Position numbers and translations under genes: made by a program. The notes under the pieces are model-generated. The model worked only from the letters and a program-made list of their open reading frames with translations. It searched no databases and had not been told where the DNA came from. 32,133 nt of DNA from Verrucomicrobia subdivision 3 bacterium UBA693. Its GTDB lineage: Bacteria; Verrucomicrobiota; Verrucomicrobiia; Limisphaerales; UBA8199. Position 1 is the first letter of the stretch; the number at the start of each line of letters is the position of its first letter. Shown here in pieces: positions 8,200 through 17,914 of the stretch. Location: NCBI GenBank assembly GCA_002298785.1, contig DBMR01000119.1:1-32133 (forward strand), read 5' to 3'.

Positions 8200-11100
8200 A
8201 TGCGTAACCGAAAATGCCTTGCCGCCCTGGCGCTGTGGGCCACCGTCGCCCTTCTGACTGCTCGCGCTGCCGAAACCGTTGTGTGGCAAATCGGCCGGCC
8301 TGACCGGAATTACGCCGAGTTCGTCCTGGCTCGAAATTATTCGGCCTTCCAGGAGCGATTTGGCCGGCAACCGCTCGTGTTTGAGGTGGGGCGCAGCGAC
8401 CCGTCGCGGGACTGGCCGTTCATCCACCCCGGTCCGGTGGATGCCTGGGCCGGCAGCCGGGAGCATCCGTTCACGATACGGTTCAATCTTCCTGAGCCAC
8501 CGCGCGGAACCTACACGTTGCGCATCGAGTTGTTGGACACTCAAGCGGGGAGTCCCCCGGCGCTGCTCGTCAACCTTGGCGGACGCACCGGGTTGTTTCC
8601 TCTGCAAGCCGGGCATGGCGATGCTTCCTTGACCGACCCGGCAGCCGGCAGGGTGCAGAAAATCGAGATTTCCGTACCGGCGAATTTTCTGCGCCAGGGT
8701 GCCAACGAAATTTGTCTAACCGCGGCTCAAGGCTCCTGGTTGCTGTATGATGCCATAACGTTGGCCAACGATCCCGAGGCCAACACGGCCACTCCCGGCA
8801 TCCAGAGCATCTCGGTCGAGCCCACGCCGTTTTACCTGCGCGAGAAAGGCAAGGTCCGACGCGCGCTCAATGTTAAAGTCGTGCCCAGCGCGCCGGCCAC
8901 GGGTGTCACGCTGCGCGTGGCCGCCGGAGGGGAAACCTTCGAGATTCCAATCACCGGGTTGGCCGGTCCCGGAGGCTACGCGCAGCAAATCACGGTGCCG
9001 GATTCCGCCAAACCTTTTACCGCTACCATCACGGCGCATGCTGGTGGTCCGGAAAAGAGCACTGCGATCGCCTTGCAGCCGGGCAGGAAATGGAAGATTT
9101 ACGTGGCGGCCAGCGCCCATACCGACATCGGTTACACCGATCTGCAACCCAAGTGCGCCGAGCGCCACAACGAGAACACCGATGCCGCGCTGGCCTTGAT
9201 GGAACAGAACCCGGACTTCAAATGGAATCTGGAGGTCGCCTGGCAGGCGGAGAATTATCTGGATGCCCGCCAGGGTTTGCAGCGCGCGCGTTTCCTGCGT
9301 TTTGCGAAGGAGGGCCGGTTGGGAATCCAGGCTCTCTACTGCAATTTGCTGACCGGACTGGTCTCGCATGAGGCCGGGTGCCGCCTCACATGGGTGGCGC
9401 ACAATTTGAAGTCGCAATACGGCATTCCGTACCGCAGCGCGATGATTAGCGACGTGCCTTCGCAGGAGGCCTCGCTGCCGATGCTGCTGGCCAACGCCGG
9501 CATCCGCTACTTCAGCAGCGGCATCAACAACGACCGTGCGTATCCCTTTGACACCATGCAGCAGCAGAGCCCGTGTTGGTGGGAAGGGCCGGATGGCAGC
9601 CGCGTTCTGATGGTCTACGCCAGCATGTATGCGCAGGCCAGTGCTCTCGGGCTTGATCAATCGCTCGAAGCCGCCAGCACCCGCGTGCAGCAATACGTGT
9701 TGAATTTCCAATCCCGCACCAATTACCCGTATGACGCCCTCTTCCTGCACGGAGCCGTCGGGGACAACAGCATCGTGTCCGCCCGCCTCCTCGAGGTCGT
9801 GAGAGCCTGGAACGAGCGGTACGAGTATCCCCGGATCATTCTCTCGCATAACGCTGAGTTCTTTGAATACATCGAGAAGCATTTCGCCGGCAAATTGCCG
9901 ACGTTCCGCGGCAGTGCCGGCGGTTATTGGGAAGACGGCGCCGCTTCGTCAGCCGCGGAAACCGCGCTGTGCCGCAAAGCCAAGGAAGAAATCGCTACGG
10001 CTGAGAAATACTTCGCCTTCGCACACCGGCTCCGACCCGAAACCGAGTATCCGGCCCAGGAAATCTACGGTGCCTGGCGCAACAGCTTCCTTTACGACGA
10101 ACACACCTGGGGCGCTCATTGCTCGATCAGTCAGCCGGACAGCGAATTCTCCCGGGCGCAATGGAAGATCAAGGCGCAATTTGCGATCGATGCGGATCAA
10201 CAGGGTGAGGCATTGCTGTCCCGGGCTTTCGCGGAGATGGCATCGATGGTCAAAACCGAGGGAAAGTCCCTGGTGGTTTTCAACCCGGCAAGCTGGACGC
10301 GCACGGACGTTCTCCAGGTGAGACTTCCTCCCGGGACCAGCGTCACCGAACCTGGTGTCGCGGTTTGCGACAACGCCGACGGCACCATGCTCGTGCTCGT
10401 GAAGGACATCCCCGCCTCGGGTTATCGGACTTTAAAACTTGGGCCCAAGGCCATTCCTGCTGCCCAACCTGCCGACGGCGCCACCATCGAAAGCGGACAT
10501 TACCGCTTGCGATTTGATCCGGTCAACGGGTCGATCACGAGCCTTTTGGACAAGGAACTCAACCGCGAGTTGGTTGATCCCAAAGCGCCATACCAACTCA
10601 ACCAGTATCTTTATGTGGCCGGCGGCAAGGATAGCCGGATCGTGATGAATCCTCGGAATCCCGAGCCCACCCTCCAGATCTCCACACCCGAAAAAGCCAC
10701 CCTCCACCGTGTGCGCCTGGGGGATTTGGGCGAGCGCATGATCATCGAGACTGCCGGTGTCATGGCTCCGCGGATTATTTCCGAAGTCACGGTGTGGAAT
10801 CATCTTCGCCGCGTGGACATCATCAATCGCTTCACCAAGACCCAAACCTACGACAAGGAGGCCGTCTATTTTGCGTTTCCGTTTGCCGCGGACAAGCCCA
10901 CCTTCCGCTACCAATGTCCGGCCGGCATCGTGAATGCGAATACGGACATGCTGCCGGGCGCCTGCCTTGATTGGTTTGCGGTCCAGCACTTCGTGGAGAT
11001 CGAGAGTGGAGACGCGGCGATTGCGTGGGCCACACCCGATGCGCCCCTGGCTTGTTTCCAAGACATCAACCGGGGCAAATGGCTGCGCGCGTTACCGATG

Positions 11101-11574
11101 ACCACCGGCCACCTTTTCGCCTACACGATGAACAATTACTGGCATACCAATTACAAACCGGGGCAAGGTGGTGACCTCGTGTTCCGGTTCTCCATCACCA
11201 GCCGCGCGAAAGCCGATAACACGGCGTCCACCCGCTTTGGCTGGGCCGCCTCCAATCCGCTCGTGGCGGTGCCGGTCGAGGGGCAGCCCAAGGGTCGGTT
11301 GCCGGCCGGTTCCGCCAGTTTTGTGGACATTGCCGAACCGAACGTCCTGCTCATTGGTGCGAAGCAGTCGGAGCAGGGCGCAGGTTTGGTGCTGCGCTTG
11401 TGGGAGGTGAGCGGAAGGCCCACCACCGCGCATGTGCGGCTCGATCACCTGCCGATTCGTCGCGCGACTGCGTGCAACCTGGTGGAAGAGCAGCTGAATA
11501 AACTCAAGATCAAGGACCGCGTGGTGGCGGTACCGCTGCGCGGCTCCGGCCTGGCCACCGTGGTGGTGCAATAA
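8200..11574 (+). CDS. Secreted GH38-type alpha-mannosidase with N-terminal lyase-type CBM-like domain
   Basis: A 1124-residue paralogue of the leftward GH38 enzyme, probably also an exported alpha-mannosidase. A signal peptide covers residues 1-23 (ends ARAAE). Residues 25-190 resemble the jelly-roll domain III of rhamnogalacturonan lyases (WQIGRPD, FEVGRSDPSRDWP, LLYDAITLA), a different accessory module from that of its paralogue. GH38 zinc ligands are His307 and Asp309 in SAHTDIGYTD, and the likely nucleophile is Asp418 in MISDVPS. The first His of the usual HxHxD motif is Ser here, but that position is not a zinc ligand. The ATG at 8200 directly precedes the signal peptide. It is transcribed away from the gntR operon with operator 2 in its leader. 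It is followed at once by remnants of a sugar porter and a GH92 gene. Confidence 0.85.
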   Translation: MRNRKCLAALALWATVALLTARAAETVVWQIGRPDRNYAEFVLARNYSAFQERFGRQPLVFEVGRSDPSRDWPFIHPGPVDAWAGSREHPFTIRFNLPEPPRGTYTLRIELLDTQAGSPPALLVNLGGRTGLFPLQAGHGDASLTDPAAGRVQKIEISVPANFLRQGANEICLTAAQGSWLLYDAITLANDPEANTATPGIQSISVEPTPFYLREKGKVRRALNVKVVPSAPATGVTLRVAAGGETFEIPITGLAGPGGYAQQITVPDSAKPFTATITAHAGGPEKSTAIALQPGRKWKIYVAASAHTDIGYTDLQPKCAERHNENTDAALALMEQNPDFKWNLEVAWQAENYLDARQGLQRARFLRFAKEGRLGIQALYCNLLTGLVSHEAGCRLTWVAHNLKSQYGIPYRSAMISDVPSQEASLPMLLANAGIRYFSSGINNDRAYPFDTMQQQSPCWWEGPDGSRVLMVYASMYAQASALGLDQSLEAASTRVQQYVLNFQSRTNYPYDALFLHGAVGDNSIVSARLLEVVRAWNERYEYPRIILSHNAEFFEYIEKHFAGKLPTFRGSAGGYWEDGAASSAAETALCRKAKEEIATAEKYFAFAHRLRPETEYPAQEIYGAWRNSFLYDEHTWGAHCSISQPDSEFSRAQWKIKAQFAIDADQQGEALLSRAFAEMASMVKTEGKSLVVFNPASWTRTDVLQVRLPPGTSVTEPGVAVCDNADGTMLVLVKDIPASGYRTLKLGPKAIPAAQPADGATIESGHYRLRFDPVNGSITSLLDKELNRELVDPKAPYQLNQYLYVAGGKDSRIVMNPRNPEPTLQISTPEKATLHRVRLGDLGERMIIETAGVMAPRIISEVTVWNHLRRVDIINRFTKTQTYDKEAVYFAFPFAADKPTFRYQCPAGIVNANTDMLPGACLDWFAVQHFVEIESGDAAIAWATPDAPLACFQDINRGKWLRALPMTTGHLFAYTMNNYWHTNYKPGQGGDLVFRFSITSRAKADNTASTRFGWAASNPLVAVPVEGQPKGRLPAGSASFVDIAEPNVLLIGAKQSEQGAGLVLRLWEVSGRPTTAHVRLDHLPIRRATACNLVEEQLNKLKIKDRVVAVPLRGSGLATVVVQ

Positions 11575-11575
11575 C

Positions 11576-11773
11576 GGATTCGTCATCTGGACCTCCTGCT
11601 ACATTGTGGCGCAGACTTTCCCCATGCTGCACGACAGTCCGAAGATCGGTCCCGCCGTCACCTTTTGGGTGTATGCCGGCTGCAGCCTGCTAGGCTTGCT
11701 TTTTGTCCTCGGTATGATGCCGGAAACCAAGGGGCGCAGCCGGGAGGTGATCGAAATAGCCTGGGTTGGTTAA
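11576..11773 (+). pseudogene. Remnant of an MFS sugar porter (C-terminal fragment)
   Basis: The frame from 11576 to the TAA at 11771-11773 encodes about 65 residues matching the end of sugar-porter family MFS transporters: a TFPML stretch, AVTFWVYAGCSLLGLLFVL as the last membrane helix, and the sugar-porter signature PETKGRS followed by EVIE. It has no start codon or ribosome site of its own and begins one base after the GH38 stop, so at least the first ten helices are missing. The most likely history is a deletion between the GH38 gene and the porter's 3' end. It would have imported the sugar released by the GH38 enzyme. Confidence 0.8.
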
Positions 11774-11792
11774 GCACGGAGGATTCAGGATC

Positions 11793-11960
11793 ATGACCCG
11801 CAGAATAATCGCTCTTTGTAGTCTCCTCGGCGGCCTCGGGCTCGCTGCCGGGGCGGAAGGGTCTCCGCTGCAATTGGTGGATCCCACGATTGGGACGACG
11901 CATTGCCGCTGGCTTTTCTTCACGCCCGGCGCGGTGTCGTTCGGCATGGCCAAGGATTGA
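11793..11960 (+). pseudogene. Remnant of a GH92 alpha-mannosidase gene (N-terminal fragment)
   Basis: An ATG with a good GGAGGA ribosome site (11778-11783) opens a 55-residue product with a signal peptide (MTRRIIALCSLLGGL..., to about residue 22). It continues LQLVDPTIGTT and PGAVSFGMAK, the characteristic opening of GH92 alpha-mannosidases, normally about 700-800 residues long. A stop follows at once (11958-11960), and the next DNA belongs to the convergent DUF1801 gene. The intact ribosome site shows it was once the gene after the sugar porter. The fragment is far too short to have catalytic activity. Confidence 0.7.
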
Positions 11961-12002
11961 ACGCTTCAAGCCCGCGTGTTGATCCACCCGGGTGCTGACC
12001 GA

Positions 12003-12512
12003 TCACTTGGCTTTCTTCACGCGTTTAGTCGCGGTTGCTTTCTTGCTCCGCCGTGCCGAGGTGGAGTTAAGGACCTTTTCAATTCGGGCGACGTAATCCT
12101 TCACCGGCGTGCGCGCGACCAATTGCCCGATGACCTCGAGGGCCACGTCTTCAAGGCGTTTGAACCGGACGCACCCTTTGCCTTTGTCCAATTTCTTGCC
12201 AGCGCGCTCCCAGGCTTCGCGGAACCACTTTTCCATTTTCTCGTCCCCGTAGATGATCATGAGGTGGAGGGACATGTGGTTCTTTTGTGAACCCAGGTTG
12301 ATGAACGGCAGCGGCAGCTTGGGGTCGCAATGGTAGCCGTTGGGGTAAATGCGGTGCGGGACGACGTAGCCGATCATGCCGTAACTCATGCACTCCTCGT
12401 AGCCTTCCGGGAGATTATCGAGGATGACCTTGCGCACCGCCGAGATCGCGGCACGGCGATCGGGCGGCAATTCGGCCAGGTATTGGGCAACGGTTTTGGC
12501 GTCACTTTTCAT
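12003..12512 (-). CDS. DUF1801 (YdhG-like) protein
   Basis: A 169-residue cytoplasmic protein of the DUF1801 family. Residues 6-130 carry the family pattern: VAQYLAELPPDRRAAISAVR, a central CMSYGMIGYVVP segment, and FINLGSQKNHMSLHLM. The final 20 residues are rich in Lys and Arg, perhaps a nucleic-acid-binding tail. Members have been linked to iron or frataxin-like roles, but the biochemical function is not established. The ATG at 12512 matches the domain start; an in-frame ATG at 12539 would add nine residues. It is convergent with the GH92 fragment and does not look part of the mannose locus. Confidence 0.75.
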   Translation of the reverse strand: MKSDAKTVAQYLAELPPDRRAAISAVRKVILDNLPEGYEECMSYGMIGYVVPHRIYPNGYHCDPKLPLPFINLGSQKNHMSLHLMIIYGDEKMEKWFREAWERAGKKLDKGKGCVRFKRLEDVALEVIGQLVARTPVKDYVARIEKVLNSTSARRSKKATATKRVKKAK

Positions 12513-12601
12513 GGGGCGACTTGATTTGAAGACCCTCACTCATCGACCGCGACGTGTCAACCGGGTGCCACTTTCCGGGAGCGGGTGGAGGGGAAGGTGT
12601 C

Positions 12602-12649
12602 ACCACGGACCACACGGACCACGCGGAAAGAGAGCAGTCGGAGCGCGAC
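12602..12649 (+). repeat. Dispersed intergenic repeat (ACCACGGACC type), copy 1
   Basis: A 48-base element built on ACCACGGACC and ACCACGCGG units and ending in GGAGCGCGAC. A second copy, about 90 per cent identical by eye, lies at 25749-25797. It fills much of the 147-base gap between the DUF1801 gene and the end of the large secreted protein gene. Confidence 0.75.
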
Positions 12650-12659
12650 GGTATTGATG

Positions 12660-15600
12660 TCACTGCTGATATTTTAGCCGGTAGAACTTCTTCGTGGCGT
12701 TGGTGGCGGCGGAATCGTTAACCGTAATGGGCTGGCCGGTGCCGGTAAAGTTGATCCAGTTCTCCCAGGTCATCAGGTCACTGGAAGTCTGTAGCCAGTA
12801 GGCCTGGCCGTAGGTGGTGTCCAGGATGAGGTCGAAGCCAGCCGGGGAAACGCCGCCTGCAGGCTGCACGGGCGGTGGCGGGAAGCGTGTGAGATGGGAG
12901 AGCGCGCGGGGCCAGGTTTCACCGGGCAAGCGGTGGGGACCGAATGCGTACGCTTCGATCGAATCGGCCGGCAGCACCCCACTGAAACGGAAGGTGTAAT
13001 AGTCGTCGACTCCGGAGTGGGAAATTTGCGGCACACAATTGGTGTCCACGGTGCCATCGGAATTAAGTCGAACGTAACCGGGAGCATTGTAACCGTCCCA
13101 CTGGAGGAAATTGCCGGTGACCCAGATGCAGCCGGCGCTGTCGAGTGACAGGCCGCTGATGACGACGGGTGCGGAACTGGCGGTGCCCGCCGGGCCGCCT
13201 TGCGCCGGGAAATTCGGGTCGAGGGTCGAATCCGGGAGCAGGCGCGCCACTCCGGGACGAAACGCGCCGTTCACATTGGTGAACGATCCGCCGAAAAGGG
13301 TGCAGCCATTGGATTGTACCAGGGCCGTGGTGAGGCAGCGGATGGGGGAGGTAACCTGGACCTGACCCATAGAGCCGTAGCGATCCTGGACAATCGGGTA
13401 GCTCACGACACTCCTCACGGGCGAAAAGTTGGCTCCGGTGAACAGGACATCCGGAGTGCCATTGGTCTGTAATCGGAGTAACTGGTAGGTCCAAGTTGTG
13501 CCAGAGAGGTTAGTACAAGCGCCGAACAGCACCCCTCCGCTGGGGTCGACAGTGAGTGGCTGGAAGTCGCCGACCACCAGCATGCCGATGTCGTAGAGCG
13601 ACAGAGTGCTCCAGTCGGTGATGGGGGAGCCGTCGTAAAGAAATCCCAATCCCGACACCCGGACTGGCACGTTAAAGGCGGGGTCGCGAGAGCCATCGGG
13701 CAGGAACCTGGCGATGGACACGTTGGTTTGATCCAGGAGGGACTGCGCGCTGGACCCGGTCACGATCGGCAGTTCACCTTGCATCAGGAAATCATGCTGT
13801 GGCCCCTGGGCGAGGATGGAGGCGGCGGGGCCAGGATCAAAGGTGTTGTCCAGCTTCCCATCCGGATGGATGCGCGCCAGGAAACTTTGATTTTCGAAGG
13901 TGAACGGATCCCGGGTATTGCCGGCGACGAAAACTTTGGCGCTGGGGAGGACGGCGACGTTGTCGATGGAGTCGAGATTGGCGAAGGTGAACGTGAAATT
14001 GGTGTCCGGCGAGCTATCCGGGTTCAAGCGCACGAGACAATTTACGGGATTGGTACCGAGCCTGTTGAAGCGCCCACCCACCAACAGGCCGTGATCCGGT
14101 TGAAGGGCAAGGGCGACCGGGAAGTCCGTCTGCTGGAAGGTCGGCGGTGCATAGCCGGGATCCAGGTCTCCGTTGGCGAGCAGGCGCACCGAGCCGTCGA
14201 ATGGCTGGCCACCGATCTTCACCGGGCCGAGGCCAAAGCTGGGATCGCTCGGGAGCACCAGGCGTCCGTCGGGGAGTTGGTCGAACCAGTAGCATTCGGT
14301 GTAGGGGTTGGTGCCGGTGACATCTTCGAACGGCAGCCGGATGAAAGTGGGGTCCAATGAGCCGTCGCTGTTGAACCGGGCCATGCTGGTGCTGACGGTG
14401 AGCAACTTGCCGTCGGGTGTGGCCTCGAGTAATCGTGCCCGGTAAAAGCCAATGGAGTTGACGGTGACGCGGTTGAATGTGGGATCAAACGCTCCGTTTG
14501 GATTTAATCTTAGGAGCGGGTAGTACGTGCTGGTGGCACCCGTCAGTTTCAGGCGGCCGGCGATCACCACCAGGCCGCCCGGTTGAATGAGGATACCGCG
14601 CACCGCACTTGAAACATTATAGCCAGACGGCACAAAGCCGGCGTCGAGACTTCCGTCCGGGTTCAGCCGGGCAACCCCTTGCCGGGGCTGGTTGTTAACG
14701 CTGGTAAATCCGCCCGCGAGGTAGATAAAGCCGTTCGTATCGAGCACTGGCGGTGCAAAAACGCCCGACAGCCCTCCCAGCAACACCGGTTTCTGGAAAT
14801 CTTGATCAAGAGAACCATCCGGATTCAAACGGGCGAGATCCACGATTCTGCCATCAGACGGGGAGGCGTCTGACAGGTTGTTCAGGCACGCCACCAGCTT
14901 GCCATCGGGTTGCAGTACCATGAACCGCGGGGCCATGCTGAAAGCTGGTGAGTGATAAGTGGTATCCAATACTCCGTTGGTTTGAAGCCGAAACACGCGA
15001 TAGTTTGGCATCCCATCGGGCGTCACGTCGTCGGCCAATCGGGCGCCGACGAGAATCCGTCCGTCCGGCTGAACCACCACACCCATGGTTTCGTGCAATG
15101 TCGGGCCGACCACGAAGGTGGGGTCGACGACACCATCCACCGTGGTGCGCACCAGGCCGCCCACACGCACGTTGTTAGCCCCGGCGAAGGTGTTGGGCAC
15201 GTTGTTAACAAAACTCCAAAGCAGGCCGTCCCGGCCGTCGGAAACGCAATAGTTAGGAAAGCACCGCATGGTAAAAGCCAACGGTTCAAATGCCGAGTCC
15301 CTCATACCGAGATAAGGATTCGAAGCCGAGGCGATCGAGAGGTTCAGGACCCCGGTGGTTTGGCCCTGGTGGTTGGCGTCGGTTACCAGGGCGTTAATGC
15401 TGTAAACCCCGGCATTGGCAGGTGGGTTTTGACCTCCGTTGTAGGTAATGACCACGGACAAGTTCGGCGGAACAGTGGTGGCCGTGACGCTCTTCGGCGT
15501 CCCATCCCACGTTTGAGATAGTTTGGCCAGGTTCACGATTGCCGATGCCTTCTGAATGACCAACACATTCGTCGCCGCCGCCGAGAAGTCCGGGTCGGTG

Positions 15601-17426
15601 ACCGTGGCCACGATGACGTAATTGCCGGCGTTGGTTGGCGCGAAGGGTGAGCCATCGTAAGTGAGCGTTACCGGCAGGTTCGGCGGCAGAGTTGAGACCG
15701 AAACCGGTTTTGCCGATCCGTCGTAGATCTGCGTGAGGTTTCCCAGGCTCAAGGCGGCCACCGCTTTTCCGATGTTCAGAGTGGCCACAGAGCTCGTAAC
15801 GCTCCCATAAGCATTCGCCACGATGACACGGTATTCTCCCGCGTCGGACTGGGCGGCAGGGGAGATCTGTAGCATGGAACTTTGGGCGCCGGTGATCCGC
15901 GCTTTATCGGTTAGATTGCTGCCGCCGCACTGCCACTGGTAACTCAGGATTGGCGAACCCGCAGCGGTCACGGAGAGGGCCGCGGCAGACCAGGCCGGAA
16001 CGGCTTGGTTGGCCGGTTGCTGGAAGATCATCGGTTGCGTAAGCCAGACTGCCGTCGGACGATCGCCAAAGGTCGCTCCCCAACCCGGCGTACCTTCGAT
16101 GTAATAGACGGTGTTGGTGTTGGCATAAAGCGTGTAGCTTTCCAGGGCGGGAGGCGTACCCCAAAAATATAGGCCCGCGAGGCTGGAACTTTGCCAGAAG
16201 GCGTAGTCCTTGATCCTGGTGACGCTGGGCGGAACCGTCACGGCGATGAGCTGATTACAGCGTTCGAAGGATTGCCGGGCGATCGTGGAAACCGTGGTTG
16301 GAATGGAATAGGACCCGCTGCGGCCCGCCGGGAATTGGAGAAGTATGGATTGCGGTTTGTTGAAGAGGACGCCGTCCAGGCTGCTATACCAGGAGTTCTG
16401 CGAGCTCACCGTGATGGCGGTTAGTTTTTCACAAGAGCTAAACGCGCTGTCCCCGATGCTGCTGACCCCGTCCCCCAGGTTCGCGTTGGTCAGGTTGTTG
16501 CAGTATTGGAAGACGCCGGAGCCCAGGCTGCCGACGCTATTGGGGATATTGATGCGGTGCAGGCCGGAATTAAAGAAGGCGTTGTTTTCGATGGTGGTCA
16601 CGCTGGACGGGATGGTGATCTCCGTGAGATTGGCGCACCCGCCGAATGCTCCTTGAGCGAAGCTGGTTACGCTGCTGGGAATGATGATAGTGGAAAGGGC
16701 GGAGCTCCAGAAGGCAGCACCGCCGATCTGGGTTACCGTGGGTGGGATGGAATAGGCAGTCCCGATTTTGCCATCGGGATACGAGCAGAGGAGGGTTTGG
16801 CCAGTGTTGAACAATACGCCATCAACGGCGATGTAATTCGGATTGCCGGGCTCCACGATGATCGCCGGCAGGGCAAAGCAGTTCGCAAAGGCTCCTTCGC
16901 CTACCGTGAGCAAGCTGCGCGGAATCGTGATGTTGGTGATCGTATAACAACTTTGGAAAGTGTATGGCCCGATATTCGTGACCGTGGCGGGCAAAGTTAT
17001 GTTCGGCAGGGCCATACATTGGTTGAATGCGAAATCGCCGATGCTGGCAACATTGGTGCCCAGGGAGACGCTGGTCATCTTGGTGCAGCTATCGAAGGCC
17101 AAATTGCCGATCGACACCACGGTGTCCGGTATCGCCACACTCGTGATGGTGTAATTGTAGGCGAAGACCCGGTTGGCGATGCGTCGGACGGGCAGGTCGT
17201 TCGTGGTCGAAGGGATCACTACCGCGCCGCCCGGGCCGGTGTATCCGGTGATCGTTATCCCACCATTTTCCGTGATGTAGCTGAATTGAGCCTGAACCCC
17301 GGCAGGGACCGCCAGCCACCAGACCATGATGGCGGCGAGCCGGAGCAGCGAGCATCGACGAGCGACAGCGGTGGCCTGGCGACTGGACCGGACGGTATTT
17401 GCGGTTGAACAAGGAGCGGATTTCAT
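12660..17426 (-). CDS. Large secreted protein: BspA-type LRR, Ig-like, MBG and delta-60 repeats
   Basis: A 1588-residue exported protein, probably a cell-surface adhesin or binding protein. In order: signal peptide (about residues 28-46, ending VQAQ), BspA/LRR_5 repeats (about 80-455), one Ig-like domain (465-553), two MBG-type domains (554-700, each with an L-x-x-YDG or WDG start), a long run of delta-60 repeats (about 715-1490; at least ten units of the LNPDGSLDPTF kind), and a C-terminal module (about 1500-1588) with LQTSSDLMTWENW and a final FYRLKYQQ. The frame is open upstream to 17648, but ATG 17426 directly precedes the signal peptide and is chosen. It is divergent from the kinase gene. 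The C-terminal module is shared with the FG-GAP protein at 21456-23462 and could be a secretion or anchoring signal. Ligand unknown. Confidence 0.8.
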   Translation of the reverse strand: MKSAPCSTANTVRSSRQATAVARRCSLLRLAAIMVWWLAVPAGVQAQFSYITENGGITITGYTGPGGAVVIPSTTNDLPVRRIANRVFAYNYTITSVAIPDTVVSIGNLAFDSCTKMTSVSLGTNVASIGDFAFNQCMALPNITLPATVTNIGPYTFQSCYTITNITIPRSLLTVGEGAFANCFALPAIIVEPGNPNYIAVDGVLFNTGQTLLCSYPDGKIGTAYSIPPTVTQIGGAAFWSSALSTIIIPSSVTSFAQGAFGGCANLTEITIPSSVTTIENNAFFNSGLHRINIPNSVGSLGSGVFQYCNNLTNANLGDGVSSIGDSAFSSCEKLTAITVSSQNSWYSSLDGVLFNKPQSILLQFPAGRSGSYSIPTTVSTIARQSFERCNQLIAVTVPPSVTRIKDYAFWQSSSLAGLYFWGTPPALESYTLYANTNTVYYIEGTPGWGATFGDRPTAVWLTQPMIFQQPANQAVPAWSAAALSVTAAGSPILSYQWQCGGSNLTDKARITGAQSSMLQISPAAQSDAGEYRVIVANAYGSVTSSVATLNIGKAVAALSLGNLTQIYDGSAKPVSVSTLPPNLPVTLTYDGSPFAPTNAGNYVIVATVTDPDFSAAATNVLVIQKASAIVNLAKLSQTWDGTPKSVTATTVPPNLSVVITYNGGQNPPANAGVYSINALVTDANHQGQTTGVLNLSIASASNPYLGMRDSAFEPLAFTMRCFPNYCVSDGRDGLLWSFVNNVPNTFAGANNVRVGGLVRTTVDGVVDPTFVVGPTLHETMGVVVQPDGRILVGARLADDVTPDGMPNYRVFRLQTNGVLDTTYHSPAFSMAPRFMVLQPDGKLVACLNNLSDASPSDGRIVDLARLNPDGSLDQDFQKPVLLGGLSGVFAPPVLDTNGFIYLAGGFTSVNNQPRQGVARLNPDGSLDAGFVPSGYNVSSAVRGILIQPGGLVVIAGRLKLTGATSTYYPLLRLNPNGAFDPTFNRVTVNSIGFYRARLLEATPDGKLLTVSTSMARFNSDGSLDPTFIRLPFEDVTGTNPYTECYWFDQLPDGRLVLPSDPSFGLGPVKIGGQPFDGSVRLLANGDLDPGYAPPTFQQTDFPVALALQPDHGLLVGGRFNRLGTNPVNCLVRLNPDSSPDTNFTFTFANLDSIDNVAVLPSAKVFVAGNTRDPFTFENQSFLARIHPDGKLDNTFDPGPAASILAQGPQHDFLMQGELPIVTGSSAQSLLDQTNVSIARFLPDGSRDPAFNVPVRVSGLGFLYDGSPITDWSTLSLYDIGMLVVGDFQPLTVDPSGGVLFGACTNLSGTTWTYQLLRLQTNGTPDVLFTGANFSPVRSVVSYPIVQDRYGSMGQVQVTSPIRCLTTALVQSNGCTLFGGSFTNVNGAFRPGVARLLPDSTLDPNFPAQGGPAGTASSAPVVISGLSLDSAGCIWVTGNFLQWDGYNAPGYVRLNSDGTVDTNCVPQISHSGVDDYYTFRFSGVLPADSIEAYAFGPHRLPGETWPRALSHLTRFPPPPVQPAGGVSPAGFDLILDTTYGQAYWLQTSSDLMTWENWINFTGTGQPITVNDSAATNATKKFYRLKYQQ

Positions 17427-17914
17427 AAATGGAGGGTTGATTTGCGGTTGCCGGGAACGGGGCGCGCGAGTGCTCGGGGCGTGGAAAAGGGGCGGGTAAT
17501 CGGGAGTAGCTGCTTCGTTGCTCCCGCAGTTTGCCAAAATCCATCCGCGCTCATGCCATGCCCTTTTGAAACCTATGCCGGGCAGTCCCCGGAACGCCAA
17601 ATCCCCGGCGGGGTCCTGGCGGTCACGACTTCTTCTTCCTGCGACCATGCGGCTCGCAACCCAGGAGAACGAACACCTCTCGAAGAAAAGCCGATGTAAA
17701 CCATGGGAGCATCAGGCAAACTGGAGGCGTTTGTCAACTTTATTTAATGAGAAACGGAGGTGCGACTTGGGGGAGTGGGGCGGGGTGGTGATTGCGGTAG
17801 TGGAACTAATGTGCGATATGTAGCAAACTGTTGAATCCACCCGCACCGAGGCGACACGACCACGATTTGGAGGCTGACCCGGCATGGCCGAGTGCCGTCC
17901 AGAGGGGGAGTTCT
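17427..17914. other. Divergent intergenic region, secreted repeat protein / kinase
   Basis: 488 bases separate the two starts. I see no gene. An AT-richer patch near 17730-17755 includes TTGTCAAC, whose complement contains a perfect TTGACA, but no -10 lies at a good distance. Promoters for both genes should be here, but I cannot place them. Confidence 0.5.

Noticed and set aside
8077..8616. 180-codon N-terminal extension of the GntR regulator
   Set aside because: It crosses the divergent promoter and operators and enters the opposite gene; the GntR domain starts at the internal Met.
8716..9882. 388-codon minus-strand open frame inside the rightward GH38 gene
   Set aside because: Shadow of the GH38 coding sequence, with no recognisable motifs.
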